Positions 44,357 through 54,227 of a DNA stretch of 64,000 nt are shown here, one piece after another; position 1 is the stretch's first letter, and every line of letters begins with the position of its first letter. The notes beneath the pieces were generated by a model. That model was not told the origin of the DNA. It did not search any database and was given only the letters and a program-made list of their open reading frames with translations. The position numbers and the translations under genes were made by a program. The DNA is from Favolaschia claudopus (taxonomy: Eukaryota > Basidiomycota > Agaricomycetes > Agaricales > Mycenaceae): NCBI GenBank assembly GCA_037176885.1, contig JAWWNJ010000195.1, forward strand, positions 124,001-188,000, read 5' to 3'.

Positions 44357-45230
44357 TCTACCTTACTTACGGCCGTTTTGGAAACAATATACGGGTTTTG
44401 ATTGAATGGTGCTCCCTCGTTTGCCACTGTGCAGAGGGAAGGTTTTAATTCATGATGTTGTTCAGGACCTTGTGTTAGGTATTTCGTCGTCATTTGTGTT
44501 GAATTTCATGATCTTTTGTCGGATTTCATGACGAAACGTTATGATCCGGGGTACTGAAATTCCTAGCCCGTTCCTAACGTTTTTTCATGACATTTTGTCA
44601 TGATCTTCGCAATGATTCGTCCGGAAGTACCACCAACCTAGCCAGCTATCCTGACGCCTTACTCCTTATCAAACTCAAGAGGTATAAAACAGGATATATT
44701 TCAAGTACTGGACAATACAGTTGCAGTACTACTAGTATAATAGAGTAATACTCTGACCTTCAAAATCTCGCCACCCTCACGATCAGCCGTACTTTATCAG
44801 CTTGCGTGGCTCGGAAACACACTACGGAGAATGAAAAAGAGGTAGAGAAGGGAAGCAACTCACCGAATGCTCTGTTGTCATCAAAGAGCTAAATTACCAC
44901 GACAGGGAAATTTAAAGAGCACATTAATGAGCTGCAATGCACTCTCGCAGAATCACTCACAATAATACCCTGCCCAACCACTTCATCCCGGGTCATTCTT
45001 CGCCACCCCCTACTCCTTTGAGAGTCTTGCGCACTGCAGAGAGATCGAGCTCGGTACGGCGGTGTGGATTGATAATTTGATCCTAGAGGGCGGTGACGTA
45101 GGGAAGAAGGCGTGGTCCGGTACAGCAGAGTGTGTTGGCGAGAGTGACGGCGGCGGCGGCGCTCTACGATGGTGACTGGGAGGGAGGTCATGATGGGGGG
45201 AGACAAGAGGCGTCGTGAGCGGCCGCAGCA
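44357..45230. other. no gene supported
   Basis: Several TTTCATGA(C/T)-type words at 44500-44620. Open frames on the minus strand around 44889-45369 show no motif. Confidence 0.4.
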
Positions 45231-45609
45231 TACAGTGCCGGACACGCAAAGTCGACAACTTTGATCTTCCATTCATGGAAGGTGTTACACATGCCCAGGC
45301 GGCTAGTTTTTTGTGTAAACACGATGTTATGGACCCAAAGAATGGTTTTGCACGAGCCGATTTCCCCAAAACTCAAAATCAAAAAAAATTCACCCCAAAA
45401 ATTTGGCCGAACGTCTAAATTTGATGGGAAAATTACGAGACATAGCGCAATACTTAGACTCCGTTAATCGAGCTGGTTCTGTTCCTGATAAAATAACAAT
45501 AATTTTACGAGCCGTTTTGACACAAGTTCCCTGGGAAACATCACCGTATTGGTAATTGATACTGTCACGTCAGTTTTCATCAAGACATCCTGGGATTGTG
45601 TAAATAGCA

Positions 45610-45645
45610 CTAGCAGTGAGCCCGTGCTTCGCTACGGGATACACG
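45610..45645 (-). mobile_element. Helitron-type 3' terminus
   Basis: On the minus strand a CCCGTAGCGAAGCACGGG hairpin precedes CTCACTGCTAG and then T, close to the terminus at 35010-35036. Confidence 0.55.
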
Positions 45646-45757
45646 GTTTCCCTTTGAATTAAGGCTGAGCACGGCATCTTCGCGGCGTTGATAATCTTAG
45701 CTTGCAATATGAAAACGCCGCTGGCTGTCGACCTCGCGGCTTCCTACTGATAGGTTG

Positions 45758-46416
45758 CAGGGTTGCGGAGGTCAGGTCAACTACTTGACCTGACTCGAGG
45801 GTCAAGGGTCAGGTCAAGGGGGGGTTGACCTTCTTGACCTTGGGCCTATTAATTATTTAATTATGTAATTAGTAATGGCTTGAGGCATGAATGTTCAAGT
45901 GGCCTGTCTCCGAGGTCTTTTCCTGCACGGTCCACCGCCAGCAGGGCCAATGATAATCTCCATAAAGGCCTGTTTTTTTGGGAGGCAAAAAGTCAGGAAT
46001 TTTTTTGGCTCGAAAAGTCAGGATTTACACAGGCCTGAACCCAACATTTTGTCGGACCGGTCAGGATTTTCCGACCCAAATTCTGCCATTTCGGCGTCAT
46101 TTTCCGAAAATTTTCTTCGGCTGCCGCCGTTTTCGTCAGGATTCAGACCAGCCCTTCCCACCAAAACGGGTCGAAAAGTCAGGATTTTGAACAGCCCAAA
46201 TCGTCAAAATTTCCGATTCCCGTCAGGATTTTTATCAGGTTTTTGGGGGCATTATCATTGGCCCTCCGCCAGCACACAATCGAGCTTGAGAACTGATGTG
46301 ATGTCCGCTTATGGAAGAGATCTGACCCCCGCTGACCCGGGGTCATGGCAAGACTACACCCTGGTTGACCGTTGGCTCTTGACCCAAGGTCAAGACCCGG
46401 GTCAACCGCAACACTG
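45758..46416. mobile_element. hAT-like MITE with TTGACC/GGTCAA subterminal arrays, carrying nested elements
   Basis: The left end CAGGGTTGCGGAGGTCAGGT is mirrored by CAGTGTTGCGGTTGACCCGG on the opposite strand at the right. Both subterminal zones are dense in GGTCAA/TTGACC words. The flanks (ATAGGTTG left; TTAGGTTG right of the Copia, displaced two bases) are only an approximate 8-bp duplication. It contains the AGGGCC MITE, and the Copia lies two bases beyond its right end. Confidence 0.6.
45943..46265. mobile_element. 323-bp MITE with 8-bp duplication and GTCAGGATTTT array
   Basis: Exact duplication CCGCCAGC (45935-45942, 46266-46273) and perfect inverted ends AGGGCCAATGATAAT. The interior has six copies of GTCAGGATTT-like words, mostly after AAAA or CC. 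It is the third member of the AGG-end design seen at 26493 and 39290. Confidence 0.88.
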
Positions 46417-46418
46417 TA

Positions 46419-46761
46419 TGTCGAAACCAACGGGAAGCGAGCGAGCCAAACCTAAAATCTATCTGTAGGCAACTATGACGCAAGTGGATTTCAGGCTCCC
46501 CAACTCTGAATCCAACTGCGTCATCGCTAGCGGTGATATGTCACGTCACGTCATGCGCCAAGCTTTTCCTCAGCTGTTGTTGTTAACTAACACGACGCTG
46601 AGGTGAGGCTTCTATTATTCTGTACCCAGGAATACATTACTTACAGTATTCCCTAGCTAATCGTGTATTCTGTCTAGGTGCATAATAGAGCTGTTGTTGT
46701 TAACTAACACGACGCTGAGCTAATCGTGTATTCTGTCTAGGATGGACGTCCGGTTTTGAGA
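46419..46761 (+). repeat. Copia 5' LTR
   Basis: 343 bp. Contains two internal copies of CTGTTGTTGTTAACTAACAC and of the TAATCGTGTATTCTGTCTAG segment. Confidence 0.95.
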
Positions 46762-46893
46762 GGTTACGGGCCCTCGTAGGACGCCAGTTTCACTGCGCAA
46801 CGCTAGCCGGACGCTATACAGCTCAACAGCAAAACCAACTAGCCACAGGAGTCTGCAAACGCTCGCAACTCCAGGCCACGTCATCCGCCAGAC

Positions 46894-49800
46894 ATGGCGA
46901 CTACATCTGAGCCCACCACTCCGGTGCTGGTCGGGGCAGAAAACTATCCAATCTGGAAGATTCGAATGGAGGGAGAGTTTGCCCGAGAGAGGGTTGGCCT
47001 CATCATCTCTGGGGAGGACAACGCGGCGACTCAGGCGGCCGCAGAAACTGCAGCCGCATCTGCCAGCACTGTCTCTGCCATCTATGGTGTCGTAACCACT
47101 TCCACTAGCGCTATCCGCGACTCTTTCCGCGTACGCGATGCCCGAGCTTGTGGTATCATCCACAAGTTCATCTCGAACCCCATTCTCATATCCGTCGCTC
47201 ATCTCTCTGGCGCAAAGGAAACATGGGATGTCATTGTCAAGGAGTACGAGAAGGTCAACGTTGGTGCCACCGCGTTCTTCACCCTGGTCCAAATGCTAGA
47301 AGCCAAGTGGGACCCTTCCACTAAGCTCGACGACCACCTCACCAAACTTCGATCGGGCAGCCTGACGCTGACAAGTATGTCCCGGCCGGTCGACGATGAG
47401 TTCATGGCATGAATCCTGCTCAAATCACTGCCGGACACAACTGGGTGGAGACTGTTCGTCTCCCAGACCGTCAACAGTGTTCCCCAGGGCGGAAAGCTCA
47501 AGTTCTCCGAAGCTGAGCAGCGCATCAGAGCCGAGTTGGGAAACCCCATCATCACTGGCCCACAGGAGTCCGCGCTCGCAGCTGTAGTGCCGTCTTCGTC
47601 GACGAACTACAAAGGGAAGAAAACCGGTGGCCCCACAAAGAAGTGCCAAGTCCACGGCCTTTGCTATCATGACACCAAAGACTGCCGCGACCTCAAGAAG
47701 AAGGCGGAGGAGGATGGGGCGAAGGCGCTAAATGCAGGGGGCGATGAGAGCGGACATTATGTTACTGCATTCGGAAACTCTGTATCGAAGGACCTTGCAA
47801 AACGCATTGGAGCTTATGCTGCGAGTGAAACGACACCTGCCCTCGTCTACACAACAGTCCTTGACACCGGCGCGTCAACACACATGGTGCCGGTCCTGGA
47901 GTGGTTCATAGCTAAGACCTTTCAGCAGCTTGACCCCCCGAGAAAAGTACGCTTTGGGGATGAGTCGTTCGCTGACGCCACTGGGATTGGGGAAATTCAG
48001 CTCCTCAGCACTGTCAAAGGCAAACAGACACTCCTCACACTCTCGAACGTCCTATACCTCCCCTCATTCCAGATCTCCCTCATTTCCGTACAGAAGCTAG
48101 CCCAACAGGGTAACCTGACTTCAATCTTTGGGAGGACAGGTGGTCACGTTCTCGACCGCAATGGCGATGTCGTTCTCGAGGTCAACCATGACCAAGGGCT
48201 GTACCATTTGACTGCAGAGCCGGTGGTCCAGGAGGAATGTGCGCTTGCCGCCGTCGACATTAACGTCCTCCACCGCCGCATGGCACATGTGGGAATGGAC
48301 AGCCTTGAGCGTATGGTCAGGAAGGGACACCTGAAGGGTGTGGAGCGCACCACCGGTACCCCTAAATTCAGCCACGCCTGCGCTCAGGGAAAGATGCGCA
48401 AGCAGCCGTTCCCAACTGAGGGACGTCAGCGGGCAACACGCCCACTACAAATTATACATAGTGACGTCGGCGGACCTGTCAGCCCACAGTCTCGAGACGG
48501 GTATCGTTACTGGATTACCTTCTTCGACGATCACAGTGGCTTTGATTGGGTACTCTACCTCAAGAAGAAGATCGACGTGCATGCTGCCTTCAAACAATGG
48601 AAGGCAGACGTGCAAGCTTTCTTTGAGGAAGAGATTGAGGAGATCATATTCTCCGAAAACTTCATTGACTTCTGGCGCACCGACAACGGGGGGGAGTTCA
48701 CCTCTAACGAACTGGAGGCAGAATTGAAAGCCAGTGGAATCATCCATCACACAACTGCCGCAGACACGCCCGAGCAGAATGGCGTAGCTGAACGAGCAAA
48801 TCAGACGCTCGTTTACACCGCCCTCACCATGCTCATCGATTCAGGCCTTCCGCAAAACTTCTGGAAGGAAGCCATGAGCTGTGCCTCCTACGTTCTTGGA
48901 CGCCGACCATACTCCTCCAACAACGGTGTACCACCATACGAGACCCTGTTCAAGCGAAAGGTTGACCCCATTCAGTTCCGACCGTTTGGCTGCACGGGAT
49001 ATGCTTTGATACCAAAGGACAAGCGCGTCGGGAAGTTCTCCAACCGTGGCCGCCAGTGCATCATGCTTGGCTATGCTAATGGTGATGTGGGGGATGGGAA
49101 GAAGGCGTATCGCCTCCTGGATGTAAAGACCAAGGCTATCTTCCACAGCCGACATGTCCGCTTCGATGAGACAGGGGAAACAGACACCTCTGTCCTTCAG
49201 GACCCTGCACCCCAAACTCAGTGGGAGTTCTTGTTCCGTCCTGAACAGGAGAGGGAGCCCTCAGACAGTGGGAGCGTGATTGACTATGTCGAGCCAGTGG
49301 GAGCACCAGAGACTTTTTCCATTCGGCAAGGGGGGGAGACAGACACAGAGACTATCAGCACAGTAAAACGCGAAACACCATCTCGCATTCCTGTCCCAGT
49401 AAACCCTACTTCCATCTCTGAGCACATTGCCCGCAGGAAAAATCCCATTGCACCACCAGTACCGGCCCCAGCTCTGCCAAAGCCTGACGAGCCCATGCTC
49501 CGACGAGGAGAACGTGCCAGAAAACCAGCAGATCGAAACCGAAACCTTCTACAGAAGTCAGATGGCCCTCAGCAGCTCCGGAAACCCGAACCGCTGCCTC
49601 AGCCGGCCGAGCCAGAATCCCCTCCCCTCCAAGTCGCCGACCTTCCACAAATCATTGAGGAAGAACCTGAAGTCGAGCTCATTGACATTGACGATGCCTT
49701 CTTCGCTGGCGTAGCCAATAGCGGCCCAAGCAAAATTCCCACTCCCGCTACACTCACTGAGGCATTCAGCGGACCAGACGCTGATAAGTGGAGGGCGGCA

Positions 49801-51368
49801 CTTGCGGAGGAGATGGGAAACTTGGCTGAGAACGATGTCTATGAGATCGTCCCCACACCTGCTGGAGTCAAACCAATCAGCACCAAACCAGTCATGCGCA
49901 TAAAGCTGGACAGCAAGGGGAACATCGAACGATACAAACTCCGTATCGTCGCCCGGGATTTTGGACAGCAGGGTGGAAACCTCAAGGAGACCTTTGCCCC
50001 CGTTGCGAACCTTGAGTCCATCCGCATCATCTGCTTGCTGGCTGCCAAGTACGACCTGGAGCTGGACCAGATGGACGTATCCACTGCATACCTCAACGGT
50101 GTTCTCGAGGACGCCATCTACGTCTCACCGCCGGAGGGAGTGGATATTCCAGATGGGTTCTGTTGGCGACTCAAACGTTCCCTCTATGGTCTGAAAGACG
50201 CCGGTCGCGTGTGGAATGTCACTCTCGACGCAAAACTGCTGGAGCTTGGTGCATACCGGCTGGACGCGGAGACATGCCTGTACGTCTTCAGGGGAAAGAA
50301 AGGGGAAATATGTTACCTGGTGGTCTACGTTGACGACCTACTGCTTGCAGCCTGATCCCGTCCATACATGGACGAGATAAAAGCTCTCCTCGCATCCACA
50401 TTCAAGATGCGGGACCTTGGAGCTGCTTCGTTCATCCTCGGGATCGAGATCAAACGGGACCGACAGCGACGCACTATCTCTCTTTCCCAAACAAAGTACA
50501 TTGACGCTATGCTTAAGCGTTGCGGTATGGCAGACTGTAACCCGTCAAAGACTCCAATGGCTACGACCCCTCGCCTCACTGCTGAAGACCCCGTCGACAA
50601 CACCACACTACTCCAACAGACCATAAACGGAGAGACAGTGTCATACGCTACTGTGGTTGGCTCAATTCAGTATGCTGTCCAGGGGACGCGACCTGACTTG
50701 GCCTACCTTGTTGGCGTGCTTGGACGGTACAGTGAAAACCCCAAAGCATGCCACTGGGAAGCTGCAAAGCGCGGCCTGCGCTACATGAAGTATACTCGTG
50801 ACCTTGAGCTGTGCTTCGACGGCTCGGACATTGCTGGGGATCTTGACTTCCACGGGTTCTCTGACGCCGACTGGTCTGGTGACAACGAGACTTCTCGAAT
50901 CGCTCGATCCACCTCCGGATACTCATATCTGGTCGAGGAGCATTGGGCTGGTCCAGCAAACGGCAAGGCATGGTTGCCCTATCCTCAACTGAGTCAGAAT
51001 ACATTGGACTGTCAAACGCCGGGCAGCACCTAGCCTGGTTGCGCACCTTCTTTGCAGAAGTCGGCCACGAGCAGCGCGGACCCACAGAACTCTTCTGTGA
51101 CAATCAAGCAGCTATCATCCTCTGTCAGGACCCACAATTCCGAGCACGCACCAAACACATACAGCGCAAATACCACTTCATTCGCGACGACATTGTGGCA
51201 AAAGGCGAGGCCGTCATTCGCTACGTGTCTACCCACGACATGGTGGCCGACATCCTTACTAAGCCTCTTTCCCGAGAAAAGCATTGGAAGTTTGCAAGAG
51301 CCTTGGGATTACGGTTTACCTCGAGTGGGAGTGTCGAAACCAACGGGAAGCGAGCGAGCCAAACCTAA
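46894..51368 (+). pseudogene. Copia gag-pol polyprotein with two stops and one frameshift
   Basis: One frame from ATG 46894. Gag (NYPIWKIRMEGEF..) meets a TGA at 47410, where the family has a Trp codon, so a single G-to-A change. The frame continues: a Cys/His knuckle (KCQVHGLCYHDTKDC), protease LDTGASTHMV, integrase zinc region (LHRRMAHVG..HACAQGKM, one expected Cys apparently replaced by Ser) and DDE core (IIHSDVGGP, RTDNGGEF, PEQNGVAE), then RT with YVDDLLLAA. A second TGA lies at 50353, and a frameshift at about 50945. RNase H follows (STESEYIGLSNA, TKHIQRKYHFIRD, DILTKPL). Few lesions in an otherwise complete pol agree with the young LTRs. Confidence 0.93.
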
Positions 51369-51677
51369 AATCTATCTGTAGGCAACTATGACGCAAGTGG
51401 ATTTCAGGCTCCCCAACTCTGAATCCAACTGCGTCATCGCTAGCGGTGATATGTCACGTCACGTCACGCGCCAAGCTTTTCCTCAGCTGTTGTTGTTAAC
51501 TAACACGACGCTGAGGTGAGGCTTCTATTATTCTGTACCCAGGAATACATTACTTACAGTATTCCCTAGTAGCTAATCGTGTATTCTGTCTAGGTGCATA
51601 ATACAGCTGTTGTTGTTAACTAACACGACGCTGAGCTAATCGTGTATTCTGTCTAGGACGGACGTCCGGTTTTGAGA
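51332..51677 (+). repeat. Copia 3' LTR
   Basis: 346 bp. Differs from the 5' copy by two C/T changes, one C/G change and a TAG insertion. Confidence 0.95.
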
Positions 51678-51908
51678 CTGTATTAGGTTGTATCTAAACT
51701 TTTGAGTTGGACGACTTTCCCGGTAATTGCTTAATATCATCTTGCCTTGTCTGCCATCCAAGCGACAATTCACGGTGTACTTCCTGACTATACATCGCGC
51801 TACGAAGTTCCCCTTCATATCTCAGGAACTTACTGCGTTGACTTTCTGGATGTCGATCTTCGCGTCGTGGTTGATTGAGCTTCCATTCATGATCAAGTGC
51901 TTCGTCTA

Positions 51909-52281
51909 CAGTGGCGGCAAAATCTGATGTCACCCCCCAAAAAAGGAAATTTTTATCAAACCGCCTCTAATCTGGCCGTCTGGGGGCGACAAGGGCACAG
52001 ATCCATTGGCACGGCAAATACACTGCGTGTGGAAGCAAGATTGAGAAAGATAGGTACATTCATTGAGGAGGACTGGGCCAAAGATGGTTGGAAAGTCTTG
52101 CCCAAAAAGTGTCAATTTTTGAGGTATCCTAAGATAGAAAAGGGGTGCATGTGTTTTAAATCTATGTCTTGAATGCACTGTGAAAGGTCCGACCACAGAA
52201 AACAGGGCACAGAAAAGAAAACGAGTTGAATTGATGAGAATTTCGTTTTTTGGGGGGTGACATCAGATTTTGCCGCCACTG
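51909..52281. mobile_element. 373-bp TA-flanked MITE (CAGTGGCGGC family)
   Basis: Ends CAGTGGCGGCAAAATCTGAT and complement, running into GTCACCCCCCAAAAAA, with TA at 51907-51908 and 52282-52283. It is a longer relative of the 127-bp copy at 13962. Confidence 0.87.
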
Positions 52282-52283
52282 TA

Positions 52284-53205
52284 CAGTAGTTAGAATGCAA
52301 GGAGCTCATGGGTGGAGTCTGGTGGAGCGGTGGGCAAGAACTAGCGGTGGGCAAGAACTCAACATCTCAACAGATCCTGACGACATAGTGGGGCGGTTGA
52401 CGGCATTGTGGGGCCTTTGGCCAATACGAATGAAGGGAAGACAAATTGTGTTGGCTGGTTTGTCTGCCAGGGACCGGGGGTCCTCAATTGTAATATAGAT
52501 TGCAAGAAGGTAAACTACAAACGGACTGGAGCAAAACTTCGAAAAATTGGGTTTCCATGTTTTGCACGGCAATTTCGCGCTTTTGATTGCGGATCACTCG
52601 GACCGGTGGCTGTGCAGCAGCATCAATGTCGCCTGGCCATTGCCGATTTCTTGGTTAGGATATTTCACTTTCACTGTGGGGTCCGGAAGAAGGGGTTCGG
52701 GGTTGCAGAGGCAGAATGCAGAGAAAGACTTGATTAGCTGCCTCAAATTCGTGAGTTTAGTACACACAATTTTGGCTTTTCGCTGTTCAAATTTCGCGTT
52801 TTGTAACCCTAAGTTAGGAGTACCTCCGATTCCTCTGAAATAAAAATTTCACCTATAAACCATACCCTAGTTCCTGCTACGAAGGATTTTGAGCAAAATT
52901 GCGACTGGTCATGAAGTTTTGGCCGCAACCATATCGAAAGTTTGCACGGATTTCCGCCTGGATTGCACTCTCTCCGGCACCACTCAGAGAGCAAATTTTT
53001 TGCGCTCGGAGCTCAAAATAGGTACACAGAGTTTCGATTTTTGGGGTCAAAGAATTTGGCCACAGCCAAAATGTCGCGGGAAAAACTTCGGAGGTGGTTT
53101 TTTGAGCTTTTCCGGGGTCGGCGAATCCAATTCTGAAGTCAGATTTATCCCCAAAATTCCCGTTCGCCGGCAATTAACATTGTCGACTTTGCGTGTCCGG
53201 CACTG
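52284..53205. other. non-coding remainder of the possible Tc1-like host element
   Basis: No protein motif. It ends in the CAGTGCCGG inverted terminus (53180-53205). Confidence 0.4.
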
Positions 53206-53441
53206 TATGTGTGCTGCGTATGTGGAGCAACGCTGTAAGTGACGTCATTGACTCGGCAGCTCGGCCGCAGGACTTGAACAAAAATTTGCTGGTTTTTCGA
53301 GGCCGAAATTCGTGATGTTTCGTCGTGAATGCAGGTTCAAGATTTTTATGTCACTTTTTGAAAGAGAATTATATCCATTATCCTGTAATGTGGTCCCACA
53401 GTTGAAAATGAGTGCGGTATCACACTTAGAAGTTTTGGAGC

Positions 53442-54227
53442 TGTAAGGGCAACCTTTAGGACCCGAGATATCTCGAGGGTCTAGCGAGGGAGAATCCGAA
53501 GTTAATTAAGAAGCTACTAAGAATACATCAAGCGCACCTATGGTGCACATCGCATAAACACCACCAAATAGGTCCCATCACTGATGCCATCATTGATGTC
53601 CCAAATCGCCCAAGAACAAAAAACCAAATTTTATATTGCATTTTCTGTACTGAAATCTCATGGAGGCACGCTAGGAGAAGGACATAAGTTGCAGTCAATA
53701 GCTTTCCAACGACTTTGGGAGCATGTAACTCGGTGTCCGGACTTATGGCTACCCAATAAGGATATGTGTCGTAAGCACACGTGAGTGATTGATTGATTGT
53801 ATCAGTGATGTCTCAAATCCGTGCCGTGAAAAATATATTTATTGTGAGTTTTGAGCGGATGAGAAATCCCTCTAGAGGGTTTAGTCTACTATCTAATCGG
53901 AGTGTTTTGGCCAGAGGATCAGGCGTGGGAAGGCTCTGATGTGGTGCAATAAATTTTGTTCCTGTTTGGTGGTGTTTATGCGATGTGCACCATAGCGAGG
54001 GAGAATCCGAAGAGAAGAAAGGCTGAGGATTCCCACGCTAGGTGCAGTAAACATATAGTAACTAATTCCCACAAGCTCGGAGCAGTCGGCAATGATCCCG
54101 GGCCAAGTCACATGCCTTACTCCACGATGACATAGGGCTTTGGGGATTTGACAGGAAAGTGGGAAATCTGCAGGAGGCCTGCGTCATAGGTGGCTGTGTA
54201 GTGCCAAAAGAGGGAGTTCCCCTGACA
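53442..54227 (-). repeat. Gypsy 3' LTR, carrying the 452-bp MITE
   Basis: Plus-strand ends TGTAAGGGCAACC and CCCCTGACA. Interrupted by the MITE at 53541-53992. Confidence 0.92.
53541..53992. mobile_element. 452-bp MITE with perfect TIRs, inserted in the Gypsy LTR
   Basis: A 28-bp perfect inverted repeat beginning TGGTGCACATCGCATAAACA sits at each end, flanked by TA (53539-53540, 53993-53994). The sister LTR reads CGCACC-TA-GCGAGG at 59553-59566, which is the empty site. That proves element boundaries, the TA duplication, and insertion after the Gypsy integrated. Decayed relatives lie at 3663, 5811-6372 and 7495. Non-coding. Confidence 0.96.

Larger units (their letters stand above)
46419..51677 (+). 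mobile_element. Copia LTR retrotransposon, 5259 bp, young
   Basis: LTRs 46419-46761 (343 bp) and 51332-51677 (346 bp) start TGTCGAAACC and differ by three substitutions and one 3-bp indel. Exact 5-bp duplication CTGTA (46414-46418, 51678-51682). Directly after the 5' LTR is GGTTACGGGCCC (primer-binding position), and GAGTGGGAG precedes the 3' LTR. Domain order protease-integrase-RT-RNase H defines Copia/Ty1. The LTR similarity indicates recent insertion. Confidence 0.96.
45233..53205. mobile_element. possible Tc1/mariner-like element opened by nested insertions
   Basis: A perfect 26-bp inverted repeat starting CAGTGCCGGACACGCAAAGT occurs at 45233 and, inverted, ending at 53205, each next to TA (45231-45232, 53206-53207). 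The span contains the TGACC element, the AGGGCC MITE, the Copia element, a 373-bp MITE and a Helitron-type end. Subtracting these leaves roughly 1.7 kb, a believable host element. The alternative is two unrelated single ends of one family. Confidence 0.55.

Noticed and set aside
44889..45369. Arg-rich minus-strand frames
   Set aside because: No recognisable domain; the region is GC-skewed with overlapping open frames and crosses a Tc1-like terminus.
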